Shown in pieces: positions 50,541 to 64,000 of a stretch of DNA of 64,000 bases. The stretch's first letter is position 1, and every line of letters starts with the position of its first letter. Both the position numbers and the translations under genes were made by a program. This stretch comes from Methylibium sp. Root1272 (lineage in GTDB: Bacteria; Pseudomonadota; Gammaproteobacteria; Burkholderiales; Burkholderiaceae_C), in NCBI RefSeq assembly GCF_001425905.1, contig NZ_LMDY01000004.1:1-64000 (forward strand), in the 5' to 3' direction. The notes under the pieces were generated by a model. The model made no database searches and was not told the DNA's origin. It saw only the letters and a program-made list of their open reading frames with translations.

Positions 50541-50741
50541 ACCAGGCGCTGCAGATCCTGAGCGCAGCGCCCAGGATGCCGGTGTGCGCCGCCGCGACTG
50601 TGCCTCGCCGGTGGCGATCCGGTAAAGATCGATGAAGCCTTCACGCATCCCTGCAATCGCGTGAACCGGGGGCGCCGAGGTCAGAAGCCCGGCAGGGTCG
50701 GCGGCTAACATCGATCGCTTTGCCGCACCGGAGACGTTTTC

Positions 50742-51599
50742 TTGGACATCCTGCTGCTCGTCAAGGCCGCGATCATGGGCATCGTCGAGGGACTGACCGA
50801 GTTCCTGCCGATCTCGAGCACCGGGCACCTGATCCTGACCGCGTCGCTGCTCAACTTCACCGGCGAGATGGTGAAGGTGTTCGACATCGCGATCCAGACC
50901 GGCGCGATGTTCGCCGTGATCTGGGAGTACCGGGTGCGCCTGGGGGCCACGGTGGCCGGCATCACGCACCAGGCGGTGGCGCAGCGCTTGGTGCGCAACC
51001 TGCTGATTGCCTTCGTGCCGGCGGTGGTGTTCGGCCTTGCGCTGGGGGGGCTGATCAAGGAGCACCTGTTCCATCCGGTGCCGGTGGCGACGGCCTTCGT
51101 GGTCGGCGGCCTGATCATCCTGTGGGTCGAGCGCCGCCACCGGGCGCTGTTCGGCGGGCGCGACCTCGAGGGCGGGCGCGTGGCGCGTGTCGAGACGATC
51201 GACGACATGAGCGCCCTCGACGCGCTGAAGGTCGGCCTGGTCCAGTGCGCGGCGCTGATCCCGGGCACCAGCCGCTCGGGCGCCACCATCATCGGCGCGA
51301 TGCTGTTCGGCTTTTCGCGCAAGGCGGCCACCGAATTCAGCTTCTTCCTCGGCATCCCGACGCTGATGGGCGCCGGCGCCTACTCGCTGATCAAGCAGCG
51401 CGACCTGCTGAGCTGGGACGACCTGCCGGTGTTCGCGGTCGGCGTGGTGTTCGCCTTCCTCAGCGCGCTGGTCTGCATCCGCTGGCTGATCCGCTACGTG
51501 TCGACGCACGACTTCACCGTGTTCGCCTGGTACCGCATCGCCTTCGGCGGCCTGGTGCTGCTGAGCGCCTGGGGCGGCTGGGTCGACTGGAAGGACTGA
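50742..51599 (+). CDS. uppP: undecaprenyl-diphosphatase
   Basis: A 285-residue inner-membrane phosphatase (UppP/BacA) that recycles the lipid carrier of peptidoglycan synthesis by removing a phosphate from undecaprenyl diphosphate; extra copies give bacitracin resistance. Both signature blocks are intact: [17 protein letters not shown] (residues 16-32) and [17 protein letters not shown] with the catalytic Ser/Arg cluster. About eight hydrophobic helices are visible. The start is a TTG ([13 protein letters not shown]...) with GGAGA upstream. It converges on the LysR gene with a 13-base gap. Confidence 0.94.
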   Translation: MDILLLVKAAIMGIVEGLTEFLPISSTGHLILTASLLNFTGEMVKVFDIAIQTGAMFAVIWEYRVRLGATVAGITHQAVAQRLVRNLLIAFVPAVVFGLALGGLIKEHLFHPVPVATAFVVGGLIILWVERRHRALFGGRDLEGGRVARVETIDDMSALDALKVGLVQCAALIPGTSRSGATIIGAMLFGFSRKAATEFSFFLGIPTLMGAGAYSLIKQRDLLSWDDLPVFAVGVVFAFLSALVCIRWLIRYVSTHDFTVFAWYRIAFGGLVLLSAWGGWVDWKD

Positions 51600-51612
51600 G
51601 AGAGGGCCGCGC

Positions 51613-52509
51613 TCAGCGCTGCCTGAAGCGCTCCAGCGTGGCGAGCACGATCCGCGTTGCGCCGTCCAGCGACGACGGCACACGGTGCGCCACGCCGAGG
51701 CTGCGGGTCAGCGCCGGCCGCAGCGGGATCAGCTGCAAGGGATCGGTGCCCGCGGCCACCGCGACCGCCGAGCTCTCCATCGGCAGGATCGCGGCGCCGT
51801 AGCCGGCGGCCACCAGGCTCTTGATCGCCTCGGTGTAGTTGAGCTCGATGCGTGCACGTGGCGCGTGGCCGGCGGCGGCGAACCACTCCATCGTCATCCG
51901 GTACATCCGCGTCGTCGCGTCGTTGAAGATCAGCGGCTGCGCGGCCAGCCACTTCGGCGTGGCCGCCTTCGGTGCCTGCCAGCGCGGCGGCACGAAGGCC
52001 ATCATCGGGTCGTTGCGCCAATGCGTCACCACCAGGTCGCGCACCGGTGGCTGCGGCAGGGCGACCAGGCCGATGTCCAGCGTGCCGGCGGTGAGCCGCT
52101 CCATGCAGTGGTTCGAGCCGAGGATGGCGACCTCCACGTCGATGCCGGCATGGGCCAGCTCCAGCGCCTTCAGCACCCGGGGCAGCAGGTGCACGATCAC
52201 GCCGGTCGAGGTGCCCAGGCGCACGCGCCCGGCCTGGCCCTTGGCATGGCGCTTCACGGTGTCGACCGCCTCGTCGGCATCGCGCAACAGGCGCCGCGCG
52301 CGATCGATCAGCGCGGCGCCGGCGGCGGTGGGCGAGACCCGCCGGCTGCCGCGCACGACCAGCGGCGTTCCGAGCCGGGACTCCAGCTCGCTGACGTGCA
52401 GGCTGACCGTGGGTTGCGCCAGGTGCAGCGCGCGTGCGGCCGCCGAGAACGTGCCCAGGTCGGCGATTGCCACCAGGGTGCGCAGCTGGTCGAGGTTGAG
52501 CTCACGCAT
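51613..52509 (-). CDS. LysR family transcriptional regulator
   Basis: A 298-residue LysR-type regulator. The N-terminal winged helix is MRELNLDQLRTLVAIADLGTF then AARALHLAQPTVSLHVSELE. The linker helix and a periplasmic-binding-protein-like effector domain follow (about 90-290). The start at 52509 is the canonical LysR N-terminus. It is divergent from the DUF1127 gene across 90 bases that hold a 12-bp palindrome, making that gene a plausible target. Effector unknown. Confidence 0.92.
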   Translation of the reverse strand: MRELNLDQLRTLVAIADLGTFSAAARALHLAQPTVSLHVSELESRLGTPLVVRGSRRVSPTAAGAALIDRARRLLRDADEAVDTVKRHAKGQAGRVRLGTSTGVIVHLLPRVLKALELAHAGIDVEVAILGSNHCMERLTAGTLDIGLVALPQPPVRDLVVTHWRNDPMMAFVPPRWQAPKAATPKWLAAQPLIFNDATTRMYRMTMEWFAAAGHAPRARIELNYTEAIKSLVAAGYGAAILPMESSAVAVAAGTDPLQLIPLRPALTRSLGVAHRVPSSLDGATRIVLATLERFRQR

Positions 52510-52553
52510 CAGAAGAGCTGATAGAAAGTCTCAGTAATCTCAACTTCCACGAT

Positions 52554-52565
52554 AGCACGCGTGCT
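52554..52565. promoter_or_regulatory. 12-bp palindrome in the LysR/DUF1127 divergent promoter
   Basis: AGCACGCGTGCT is a perfect palindrome 35 bases before the DUF1127 ATG and 45 bases from the LysR start. LysR proteins usually recognise longer dyads with a T-N11-A core, so this could be part of such a site. The link is by position only. Confidence 0.25.
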
Positions 52566-52599
52566 TGCACGATGGCGACTCCCACCAGGAGTGCCTGCC

Positions 52600-52863
52600 A
52601 TGACAACTTCACCCGACATCGAACCCGCTGCCCCAAGATCCCTGCTGCACCGCATGCTCGCGGCGTGGGTGGCCCGGCGCGCACGCCACACCGCGGCGCG
52701 TGAGCTGCGGGGCATGTCCGAGCACGAACTGAAGGACCTCGGCATCGGCCGCTCGGAGATCCCGGCGCAGTTGGCGCAGCGGGGCGGGCCGAAGACCGCG
52801 ATGAGGCTGGAGCCGCAGCGGCCGTCTACCCGCTTCGACCGGCTCGGCGCTAGCGGCGCGTGA
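52600..52863 (+). CDS. DUF1127 domain-containing small protein
   Basis: An 87-residue protein with the DUF1127 core [22 protein letters not shown] at about residues 38-59. It is preceded by a basic helix ([16 protein letters not shown]). Small DUF1127 (YjiS-like) proteins occur in many proteobacteria; some bind RNA or affect phosphate and sRNA physiology, but the role here is unknown. AGGAG lies 9 bases before the ATG at 52600. The last 14 bases overlap the end of the convergent trmB gene. The 28 residues after the core are poorly conserved-looking and may be an extension. Confidence 0.8.
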   Translation: MTTSPDIEPAAPRSLLHRMLAAWVARRARHTAARELRGMSEHELKDLGIGRSEIPAQLAQRGGPKTAMRLEPQRPSTRFDRLGASGA

Positions 52864-53551
52864 ACACCAGATCCCAGACGCCGTGGCCGAGCTTCAGGCC
52901 GCGCTGCTCGAACTTCGTGAGCGGCCGGTAGCCGGGCTTGGGGGCGTAGCCGTCGGCGCTGTTCCGCAGCGCCGGCTCGGCGCCCAGAACCTCCAGCATC
53001 TGTTCGGCATAGGGCTGCCAATCGGTGGCGCAGTGGAGGGTGCCGCCGGGCGCGAGCCGCGTGACGAGCTTGGCCACGAAGTCCGGCTGGATCAGCCGTC
53101 GCTTGTGGTGCTTCTTCTTGTGCCAGGGGTCGGGGAAGAACAGGTGGATGCCGGCCAGCGAGCCGGCTTCGATCATGTGCTCGAGCACCTCGACCGCGTC
53201 GTGCTGCACGATGCGCAGATTCGTGAGCTCGCGCTCGCCGATCTGCTTCAGCAGTGCGCCGACGCCTGGGGTGTGCACCTCGCAGCCGATGAAGTCGGTG
53301 CCGGGCAGCGCCGCGGCGATCTGCGCGGTGGCGTCGCCCATGCCGAAGCCGATCTCGAACACCAGCGGGGCGCGGCGGCCGAACACGGCCTGCGGATCGA
53401 GCGGTTCGCGCCGGAACGGCAGCACGAAGCGCGGACCGAGTTCGGCGAGGGCGCGTGTCTGCCCGCTGCCCATGCGGCCGGCGCGCAGCACGAAGCTGCG
53501 GATCGGCCGGGGCGGATGGGCCGGAGGGGACGAAGAATCGGGTTCGCTCAT
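52850..53551 (-). CDS. trmB: tRNA (guanosine(46)-N7)-methyltransferase
   Basis: A 233-residue SAM-dependent methyltransferase that puts the N7-methyl on G46 in the variable loop of tRNAs. The SAM loop is [15 protein letters not shown] (near residue 70). The family block [17 protein letters not shown] (near 145), with the catalytic Asp, is unmistakable, as is [11 protein letters not shown]. The N-terminal 40 residues are proline- and serine-rich, as in other betaproteobacterial TrmB. The ATG overlaps the stop of the upstream kinase gene by 4 bases. Confidence 0.95.
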   Translation of the reverse strand: MSEPDSSSPPAHPPRPIRSFVLRAGRMGSGQTRALAELGPRFVLPFRREPLDPQAVFGRRAPLVFEIGFGMGDATAQIAAALPGTDFIGCEVHTPGVGALLKQIGERELTNLRIVQHDAVEVLEHMIEAGSLAGIHLFFPDPWHKKKHHKRRLIQPDFVAKLVTRLAPGGTLHCATDWQPYAEQMLEVLGAEPALRNSADGYAPKPGYRPLTKFEQRGLKLGHGVWDLVFTRR

Positions 53552-54201
53552 GGCACGACAGGCTTCGCCGCGAGGGCGGACGACAGATGTTCACACGCGG
53601 GCTGCAGGCATTCGCGGCAACGGCCGCGCAGCCGCGGGCCGCCGTCCGGCGCGGGGGTGGCCGAGGCGGGCAGGGCCAGCAGCGGGCGCAGCGCGGCCAC
53701 CGCGGCGGCGGTGCGCGCCGGACCTTCACCATAGACCACCGAATAGGGCAGGGCCGCCGAGGCCAGCGCGTCGCGGACCAGTCGGTCGACCGGGCCGCGC
53801 ACCTGGGCACCGTCGCGCTGCAGGCCGTCGGGCTGCCAGGCGAGATCGAGCCCGGTCAGCAGCGTGTGCGTGCAGTGGCGCTGTCGCTCGAGCGCCAGGG
53901 GGTAGAGGCTGCGGTCGCCGAAAACGAACTCGCTGTAGACCGCGATCATCAGCGGCGTGGTGTCGGCCAGCACGGTGCTGCCGTCCTGTGCGGCGGCCTC
54001 GATACGGCGCCATTGCTCGTCGGCGATCGCGGCCTGCTCCTCGGGCCGCGGCGTGCGGCCGTGCGCGTCGCAGAACTCGCGCAGGTATTCGGCCACCCGC
54101 GTGGCCGGGCGGCCGAGCGAACGGAGTTCCAGTGCCAGCGCATGCGCCAGCGTGGTCTTGCCGGTGCTCTCGGCGCCGACGAGGGCGATCACCGGGCCCA
54201 T
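53548..54201 (-). CDS. NadR-like AAA/P-loop kinase, candidate nicotinamide riboside kinase
   Basis: A 217-residue P-loop protein of the NadR C-terminal (AAA_28) type. The P-loop is [12 protein letters not shown] (near residue 12), with [14 protein letters not shown] and the [17 protein letters not shown] block that follow in ribosylnicotinamide kinases. It sits between pnuC (22-base gap) and trmB (4-base overlap). With the transporter beside it, phosphorylation of imported nicotinamide riboside to NMN is the best call. Oddity: near the C-terminus Cys195, Cys198, Cys203 and His205 form a C-x2-C-x4-C-x-H cluster that could hold zinc. Confidence 0.8.
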   Translation of the reverse strand: MGPVIALVGAESTGKTTLAHALALELRSLGRPATRVAEYLREFCDAHGRTPRPEEQAAIADEQWRRIEAAAQDGSTVLADTTPLMIAVYSEFVFGDRSLYPLALERQRHCTHTLLTGLDLAWQPDGLQRDGAQVRGPVDRLVRDALASAALPYSVVYGEGPARTAAAVAALRPLLALPASATPAPDGGPRLRGRCRECLQPACEHLSSALAAKPVVP

Positions 54202-54223
54202 GACGGCCGCTTCGAAAGGTGGT

Positions 54224-54856
54224 TCATGCCGAGCTCGCCACCGTGGCCTTGTGTGCCCAGGCCCGCCAGCCGATCGCGGCCAGCAGCGCGAACAGCGCGT
54301 AGAGCCCGACCGTGAGCCACAGCCCCTTGTAGGCGAACAGGCTCACGCCGACCGCGTTCACGGCGATCCACACCGGCCAGTTCTCGACCAGCTTGCGGCC
54401 CAGCAGCACCTGGCCGACGACGCTGCCGGCGGTGGGAAAGGCATCCCACCAGGGCACGTCGGTGTCGGTGCCGTGGCGCAGCAGCAGGGCGGTGGCGGGC
54501 CACAGCAGCGCGAAGGCCAGCAGCGCCTTCAGGCGCCCGCGCGGCGCAAGGTGGCGCACCGTGAGCGCGCTGCCGTCGGCCTGTGTCCCGCGCAGCCACT
54601 GCCACCAGCCCCAGAAGGCCACCGCGATGAAGAGCAACTGCAAGGAGGCATCGCCGTACAGCCGGGCCTGCCAGAACACGAGGCCGTAGAGCGCGGAGCT
54701 GGTGATCGCCAGCGGCCAGGCCAGCGGGTCGACGCGCAGGTTGCACCACACCATCCAGATGCCCAGCAGCGCGCCGGCCAGCTCGGCCCGGCTGGCGGCC
54801 AGCGGGCCGAGCACGAAGGCCGGCGCATTGAGGAAGTCGATCAGCGAGGTGAGCAT
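54224..54856 (-). CDS. pnuC: nicotinamide riboside transporter PnuC
   Basis: A 210-residue inner-membrane transporter of the PnuC family (SWEET-like fold, about seven helices). Family landmarks are the tryptophan-rich AVAFWGWWQWLRG and the later DAFPTAGSVVGQVLLGRKLVENWPVW, where substrate-binding Asn/Trp residues lie. PnuC proteins carry nicotinamide riboside by facilitated diffusion, driven by phosphorylation inside; the NadR-like kinase gene directly downstream supports this substrate over thiamine. No riboswitch is evident in the 54 bases upstream. Confidence 0.9.
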   Translation of the reverse strand: MLTSLIDFLNAPAFVLGPLAASRAELAGALLGIWMVWCNLRVDPLAWPLAITSSALYGLVFWQARLYGDASLQLLFIAVAFWGWWQWLRGTQADGSALTVRHLAPRGRLKALLAFALLWPATALLLRHGTDTDVPWWDAFPTAGSVVGQVLLGRKLVENWPVWIAVNAVGVSLFAYKGLWLTVGLYALFALLAAIGWRAWAHKATVASSA

Positions 54857-54910
54857 CGCGAGGCACGCGCTCGGGCGGCGCGTCGGGGCGAAAGAGCGTC
54901 GGGCGCGGGC

Positions 54911-55186
54911 CTAGCGCCGGGGCGCGTACTGCACGTAGATCTCGTCGGGCTTGAGCATGCCGAGCTCGGAGCGTGCCTTCTCCTCGACCATCTCCAGGCC
55001 TTCCTTCAGGTCGCGCACCTCGGCCGAGAGCCGGTCGTTGCGCGTCTGCGCCACGTCGTTCTTCGCCTGCTGCTCGCGCAGTTGCGCCTGCAGGCCGACC
55101 ACCCGGCCGACCCCGCCCTTGCCGAACCACAGCTCGGCGTGGACCAGGACCAGCAACGCGACCAGCGCGAAGGTGATCAAGCGCAT
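54911..55186 (-). CDS. ftsB: cell division protein FtsB
   Basis: A 91-residue bitopic division protein. A short cytoplasmic start and one membrane helix (LITFALVALLVLVHAELWF, residues 3-21) precede a periplasmic coiled coil (about 30-72) and the end LGMLKPDEIYVQYAP, as in FtsB. It forms the FtsQLB complex that licenses septal wall synthesis. It lies 18 bases after eno in the conserved pyrG-kdsA-eno-ftsB order. Confidence 0.93.
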   Translation of the reverse strand: MRLITFALVALLVLVHAELWFGKGGVGRVVGLQAQLREQQAKNDVAQTRNDRLSAEVRDLKEGLEMVEEKARSELGMLKPDEIYVQYAPRR

Positions 55187-55204
55187 GGCATCGGCGGCAG
55201 GGAA

Positions 55205-56623
<1,419 letters not shown>

Positions 56624-56629
56624 TCAACA

Positions 56630-60085
<3,456 letters not shown>

Positions 60086-60087
60086 GT

Positions 60088-60915
60088 TCAGACGATGCGT
60101 TCGTTCGGGCGGGTGATCTTGCGCATCGGCTCGCAGCTTTCCCGGCCGGTGCGCAGCGGGTGGGCGGCGGCGCCGCCGCTGTCCCACTGCGGCGCGTCGA
60201 TGCTCTCGAAGGCGGCGCGCAGCTTCTGGCCCCAGCTGCCGCGGATCATGCGGAAGTACTCGTTGTGCTCGTCGATGCAGACGATCTGCTCGGTCTGGAA
60301 GCGGCCGTCCTGGTAGACCAGCAGGTCCAGCGGCAGGCCGACCGAGAGGTTGGACTTCAGCGTGGAGTCCATCGACACCAGCGCGCACTTGGCGGCCTCG
60401 TCCAGGCTGGTGGCCGGCGTGATCATGCGGTCGAGGATGGGCTTGCCGTACTTGCTCTCGCCGATCTGGAAATAGCAGGTCTCGCGGGTGGCCTCGATGA
60501 AGTTGCCGGCCGAGTAGACGAGGAACAGCCGCATCGCCTCGCCGGCGATCTGGCCGCCGAAGATCATCGAGGCGTTGAAGTCGATGCCGGCGCGCTTGAG
60601 CGAGGCGCCGTCCTGTTCGTGCACGCGACGCACCGCGCTGCCGAGCACGCGCACCGCGTCGAACATGCTGGTGGCGTTCCAGATCGTGATCGGCGGCTTG
60701 TCGCCGTTGTCGAGCTTCTCGACCTGCAGGATCTCGCGCACCGATTGGCTGATGCTCAGGTTGCCGGCCGACAGCAGCACCATGAAGCGGTCGCCGGGCT
60801 TCTCGTAGACCATCATCTTGCGGAAGGTGCTGATCTGGTCGAGCCCGGCGTTGGTGCGCGAGTCGGACAGAAACACGAGGCCGGCATTGAGCCGCACGCC
60901 GACGCAGTAGGTCAT
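60088..60915 (-). CDS. Anbu-type proteasome-like protease subunit
   Basis: A 275-residue Ntn-hydrolase of the Anbu (ancestral beta subunit) family. The N-terminus reads MTYCVGVRLNAGLVFLSDSR. After removal of Met1, Thr2 would be the N-terminal nucleophile, with Asp and Lys positions of the proteasome site in FLSDSRTNAG and ISTFRKMM. Anbu assembles into open helical or ring-like particles; peptidase activity is disputed. In other bacteria it is encoded with an ATP-grasp protein, an alpha-E protein and a transglutaminase-like protein; none is present here. It lies 1 base after mutS and 2 bases before the hydrolase gene. Confidence 0.88.
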   Translation of the reverse strand: MTYCVGVRLNAGLVFLSDSRTNAGLDQISTFRKMMVYEKPGDRFMVLLSAGNLSISQSVREILQVEKLDNGDKPPITIWNATSMFDAVRVLGSAVRRVHEQDGASLKRAGIDFNASMIFGGQIAGEAMRLFLVYSAGNFIEATRETCYFQIGESKYGKPILDRMITPATSLDEAAKCALVSMDSTLKSNLSVGLPLDLLVYQDGRFQTEQIVCIDEHNEYFRMIRGSWGQKLRAAFESIDAPQWDSGGAAAHPLRTGRESCEPMRKITRPNERIV

Positions 60916-60916
60916 G

Positions 60917-63529
60917 TCAGTTTTCCTTGGAACGCTCGTGGAGCGATTTGAGGCGGTAGAGCGCGTCGAGCGCTTCCCGCGGGGTCAATGTATCGGGTTC
61001 GACGCCGGCCAGGGCCCGCTCGAGCTCGGTGGTTTCGCGCGGCGGCGGGGGCGGCGGCGCAGCGAACAGGTCGATCTGCGAGGAACTGGCCGCCTGCTGG
61101 GCCTCCAGCGCCTCCAGCGTCGCACGCGCCTGGCGCAACAGCGGCGCCGGCATGCCGGCCAACCGCGCCACCTGCACGCCGTAGCTGCGGCTGGCCGGGC
61201 CGGGCTGGATCTCGTGGAGGAACACGATGTCGTCGCCGTGGCCGGTGTGCGACTCGGCTGCGCTGACGTGCACGTTCAGCGCCCGCGGGTGCTTCTCGGG
61301 GAAGGCAGTCAGCTCGAAGTAATGTGTCGCGAACAGCGTGAAGGCGCGGTTGCGGTCGTGCAACTGGCTGGCGATCGCCCCGGCCAGCGCCAGGCCGTCG
61401 AAGGTGGAGGTGCCGCGGCCGATTTCGTCCATCAGCACCAGAGAGTGTTCGGTGGCGCCGTGGACGATGGCGGCCGCCTCGGTCATCTCGAGCATGAAGG
61501 TCGATTGCGCGTTGGCCAGGTCGTCGGCCGCGCCGATGCGGGTGTGGATGGCGTCGACCGGGCCGAGTCGGCAGGCCGTGGCGGGCACATAGGAACCCAT
61601 CGCGGCGAGCAGCACCACCAGCGCCACCTGGCGCATGAAGGTCGATTTGCCGCCCATGTTGGGGCCGGTGATCACCAGCATGCGGCGGCTGGCGTCGAGC
61701 CGGCAGTCGTTGGGGATGAAGCTGCCACCGCCGGTCTCGGCCAACCGGGCCTCGACGACCGGGTGGCGGCCCTGCTCGATCTCGATGCAGGGCTGGCTCA
61801 CGAACTCCGGGCAGCACCAGTTCAGCACCACCGCACGCTCGGCCAGCGCGGCCAGCGCGTCCAGGCTGGCCAGCGCGCGCGCCACGGCACCGAGCGCGGC
61901 CAGCTGCGGCTGCAGCGCGTCGAGTACGCCGTCGTACAGCAGCTTCTCTCGCGCCAGTGCGCGCTCCTGAGCCGACAGCGCCTTGTCCTCGAAGGTCTTC
62001 AGCTCCGGCGTGATGTAGCGCTCGGCGTTCTTCAGCGTCTGGCGGCGCTGGTAGTCGGCCGGCACCTTGTCGACCTGGCCCTGCGTGACCTCGATGTAGA
62101 AGCCGTGCACGCGGTTGAACTGCACCCGCAGGTTGGCGATGCCGGTGCGTGTGCGCTCGCGCGTCTCCAGGTCGAGCAGGTAGCTGTCGCAGTTCTGTGC
62201 GATGCCGCGCAGCTCGTCGAGCGCCACGTCGTGGCCCGTCGCGATGACGCCGCCGTCGCGCAGCAGCACCGCCGGCTCCTCGGCGATCGAGCGCTGCAGC
62301 AGCTCGGCGATTTCCGGCGGCGGGGCCAGGTGCCGCGCCAGATCGGCCAGCAGACGGCTGCTGCCGGGCACCGCGTCGCGCAGTGCGGGCAGCGCCAGCA
62401 GCGTGGCGCGCAGGCCGACCAGCTCGCGCGGGCGCACCTGGCGCAGCGCGATGCGCGCCGTGATGCGCTCGACGTCGCTGACGCCGCGCAGCGCCTCGCG
62501 CAGGACCTCGCCGCCGCGTTCGACCAGCGCGCCGATCGCCTCGTGGCGCGCGCGCGCTGCCGTGCGCTCGCGCGCCGGATGCGTGAGCCAGTGGCGCAAG
62601 GCACGCGAACCCATGCCGGTGCGGCACACGTCGAGCAGCGACAGCAGCGTCGGCGCGTCTTCACCGCGCAGCGTCTGCGTCAGCTCGAGATTGCGGTGGG
62701 TGGCCGGCGGCAGTTCCAGCAGGTCGCTCGCGCGCTCCACCACCAGCGTGCCCACGTGGGCCAGTGCCTGACCCTGGGTGTGCTCGGCGTAGCTCAGCAG
62801 CGCGGCCGCGGCGGCCTGCGCGACAGGCAGGTCCTGGGCGTTGAGGCCGGCGAGGCTGGCGACGCGCAGTTGCTCGCACAGCTTGCGCTGGCCCAGGGCG
62901 GTGTCGAACTGCCAGGCGGGCCGCCGAGTGAGCGCCGCGTGTGCGGAGGCCAGCGCGGCCGACAGCGGCGCGTCGTCGCGGTCGTCGACCAGCACTTCGG
63001 CCGGGCCCAGGCGCGCCAGCCAGCCCGCGAGCTCGCGCTCGCCGCATTCGCTGAGGCCCAGCGTGCCACTGCTCAGGCCCATCCAGGCCAGGCCGTAGCT
63101 CGCGCGCTGGCGCGTGACCGCCAGCAGCAGGGTGTCGACGCGCTCCGACAGCAGCTCGGTGTCGGTCACCGTGCCCGGCGTGACGACGCGCACCACCTTG
63201 CGCTCGACCGGACCCTTGGCAGTGGCCACGTCGCCCACCTGCTCGGCGATCGCGACCGACTCGCCGAGCTTGACCAGCTTGCCGAGGTAGTTCTCCAGCG
63301 CATGCACCGGCACGCCGGCCATCACGACCGGCTCGCCGGCGCTCTGGCCACGGCTGGTGAGCGTGATGTCGAGCAGGCGGTGCGCCTTGCGGGCGTCGTC
63401 GAAGAACAGCTCGTAGAAGTCGCCCATGCGGTAGAGCACGAGCGTGTCGGGATGCTCGGCCTTGATGCGCAGGTACTGCTGCATCATGGGGGTGTGACCG
63501 GGCTCGGGGCGGGCGGGGTCGGCGCTCAT
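60917..63529 (-). CDS. mutS: DNA mismatch repair protein MutS
   Basis: An 870-residue MutS. The mismatch-reading Phe-x-Glu motif is in MGDFYELFF (Phe38, Glu40). The connector, lever and clamp domains follow. The ABC-type ATPase is at about 580-800 with Walker [26 protein letters not shown], Walker [17 protein letters not shown] and ATHYFELT. Near the C-terminus [10 protein letters not shown] fits the sliding-clamp binding motif, and the last 60 residues are the tetramerisation helix-turn-helix. It starts mismatch correction after replication. The start at 63529 is close to the family start. Confidence 0.98.
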   Translation of the reverse strand: MSADPARPEPGHTPMMQQYLRIKAEHPDTLVLYRMGDFYELFFDDARKAHRLLDITLTSRGQSAGEPVVMAGVPVHALENYLGKLVKLGESVAIAEQVGDVATAKGPVERKVVRVVTPGTVTDTELLSERVDTLLLAVTRQRASYGLAWMGLSSGTLGLSECGERELAGWLARLGPAEVLVDDRDDAPLSAALASAHAALTRRPAWQFDTALGQRKLCEQLRVASLAGLNAQDLPVAQAAAAALLSYAEHTQGQALAHVGTLVVERASDLLELPPATHRNLELTQTLRGEDAPTLLSLLDVCRTGMGSRALRHWLTHPARERTAARARHEAIGALVERGGEVLREALRGVSDVERITARIALRQVRPRELVGLRATLLALPALRDAVPGSSRLLADLARHLAPPPEIAELLQRSIAEEPAVLLRDGGVIATGHDVALDELRGIAQNCDSYLLDLETRERTRTGIANLRVQFNRVHGFYIEVTQGQVDKVPADYQRRQTLKNAERYITPELKTFEDKALSAQERALAREKLLYDGVLDALQPQLAALGAVARALASLDALAALAERAVVLNWCCPEFVSQPCIEIEQGRHPVVEARLAETGGGSFIPNDCRLDASRRMLVITGPNMGGKSTFMRQVALVVLLAAMGSYVPATACRLGPVDAIHTRIGAADDLANAQSTFMLEMTEAAAIVHGATEHSLVLMDEIGRGTSTFDGLALAGAIASQLHDRNRAFTLFATHYFELTAFPEKHPRALNVHVSAAESHTGHGDDIVFLHEIQPGPASRSYGVQVARLAGMPAPLLRQARATLEALEAQQAASSSQIDLFAAPPPPPPRETTELERALAGVEPDTLTPREALDALYRLKSLHERSKEN

Positions 63530-63565
63530 GCGGGCTCGCGGGCGGGGCGACGCAACGGCGATGGC

Positions 63566-64000
63566 TCAGAACGGGGCGTCGTCGTCCTTGGCCTTGGCGA
63601 GGTCGGCCTTGCGGATGCGCACCGGTGCCTTCTTCGGCGCAGCGGCGGCCGGAGCGTCGGCGTCGGCGCTCGCGACGAAGGCCGCGGTGGCGTCCGGCAC
63701 GGCCGCAGAGCCAGCAGGCGCCGTGGCGCTCGCCTCGTCATCCTTGATGATGCGGGTGTAGGGCGCGAGGATGCTCACCAGCTGCGCATAGATCTTCGGG
63801 TTGCCGGCGACGATCTCGCGCTGGTAGAGGTAGTCGGACTCGCCGGTGAAGTTGCCGATCAGGCCGCCGGCCTCGGTGATCATCAGCGAGCCGGCGGCAA
63901 TGTCCCAGGGGTTCAGTCCGGTCTCGAAGAAGCCGTCGTACCAGCCGGCGGCCACGTAGCACAGGTCCAGCGCGGCGGCACCGGGGCGGCGCAGGCCGGC
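63566..64000 (-). CDS. suhB: inositol monophosphatase family protein SuhB, C-terminal part (cut by window edge)
   Basis: The frame is open to the right edge, so only the last 144 codons are seen. The piece [24 protein letters not shown] followed by [18 protein letters not shown] is the standard C-terminal half of the inositol-1-monophosphatase family, with the metal-binding Asp in PWDIAAG. SuhB also acts as an antitermination factor for rRNA operons. The protein has an extra tail of about 45 residues: an Ala/Pro-rich linker, then the basic-acidic block [19 protein letters not shown]. It lies 36 bases before mutS on the same strand. Confidence 0.9.
   Translation of the reverse strand, partial: AGLRRPGAAALDLCYVAAGWYDGFFETGLNPWDIAAGSLMITEAGGLIGNFTGESDYLYQREIVAGNPKIYAQLVSILAPYTRIIKDDEASATAPAGSAAVPDATAAFVASADADAPAAAAPKKAPVRIRKADLAKAKDDDAPF

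Noticed and set aside
50640-50665. A 7-bp inverted repeat (TTCACGC/GCGTGAA) upstream of uppP
   Set aside because: The 12-base loop, short arms and lack of a matching regulator make it weak; easily chance in a 255-base gap.

Overview
The window is a gene-dense, high-GC stretch of chromosome. Gene content and order point to a betaproteobacterium of the order Burkholderiales, perhaps the Rubrivivax/Leptothrix/Methylibium neighbourhood. Indicators are the pyrG-kdsA-eno-ftsB block, a phasin, a CphA'/CphA cyanophycin pair with its DUF1854 and ABC-transporter companions, and GspA/GspB. This placement is inference from content, not a database match. I see no rRNA, tRNA, insertion sequence, prophage or CRISPR array. 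Both ends are cut: a Rieske oxygenase gene runs off the left edge and a suhB-type gene off the right edge.

Bases 1-9100 hold mixed catabolic and housekeeping genes: a VanA-like oxygenase fragment, an AraC regulator, a DsrE protein, a PRISE-type reductase, a DUF456 membrane protein, a fused NDP-forming acyl-CoA synthetase/GNAT acetyltransferase and a DUF3014 protein. Bases 9139-17311 form a propionyl-CoA to succinyl-CoA module: a divergent GntR/FCD regulator, methylmalonyl-CoA mutase, the MeaB chaperone, both propionyl-CoA carboxylase subunits and a VOC protein that is the natural candidate for the epimerase. A perfect 18-bp palindrome sits in the divergent promoter.

Bases 17566-26393 hold a diguanylate cyclase and a cyanophycin locus. 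Two tandem synthetase genes run rightwards: a short CphA' with a degraded Mur-ligase P-loop, then a complete CphA. Leftwards run an ABC exporter with an unusual PH-like plus zinc-ribbon N-terminus and a DUF1854 protein. A phasin at 31850 suggests PHA storage as well. Bases 26509-31003 carry a CstA-type transporter with YbdD behind a Cache-sensor kinase/NarL-type regulator pair; two 9-bp direct repeats one double helical turn apart lie before cstA. Next comes a secreted protein built of three C-x10-C repeats, followed by a strong terminator.

Bases 32432-42612 hold an L-2-hydroxyglutarate-oxidase-like flavoprotein, GspA/GspB, a zinc-ribbon membrane protein, a RIO kinase, a double-GAF protein, a class II aldolase, and an orphan LuxR helix-turn-helix protein just ahead of a Baeyer-Villiger monooxygenase. 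Bases 42103-50486 are a leftward run of seven genes: TetR, periplasmic adaptor, RND pump, isoaspartyl methyltransferase, TolC, DUF1415 and a YgjP-like metallopeptidase. The TetR promoter and operator can be read directly.

Bases 50742-64000 are mostly core genes: uppP, a LysR regulator, a DUF1127 protein, trmB, a NadR-like kinase with PnuC (nicotinamide riboside salvage), ftsB, eno, kdsA, pyrG, an alpha/beta hydrolase, an Anbu proteasome-like protein, mutS and the end of suhB. The least described parts are the cyanophycin-associated exporter/DUF1854 pair, the C-x10-C repeat protein, the solitary Anbu, and a small group of genes with a -10-like hexamer 7 bases before an ATG that lacks a Shine-Dalgarno sequence.
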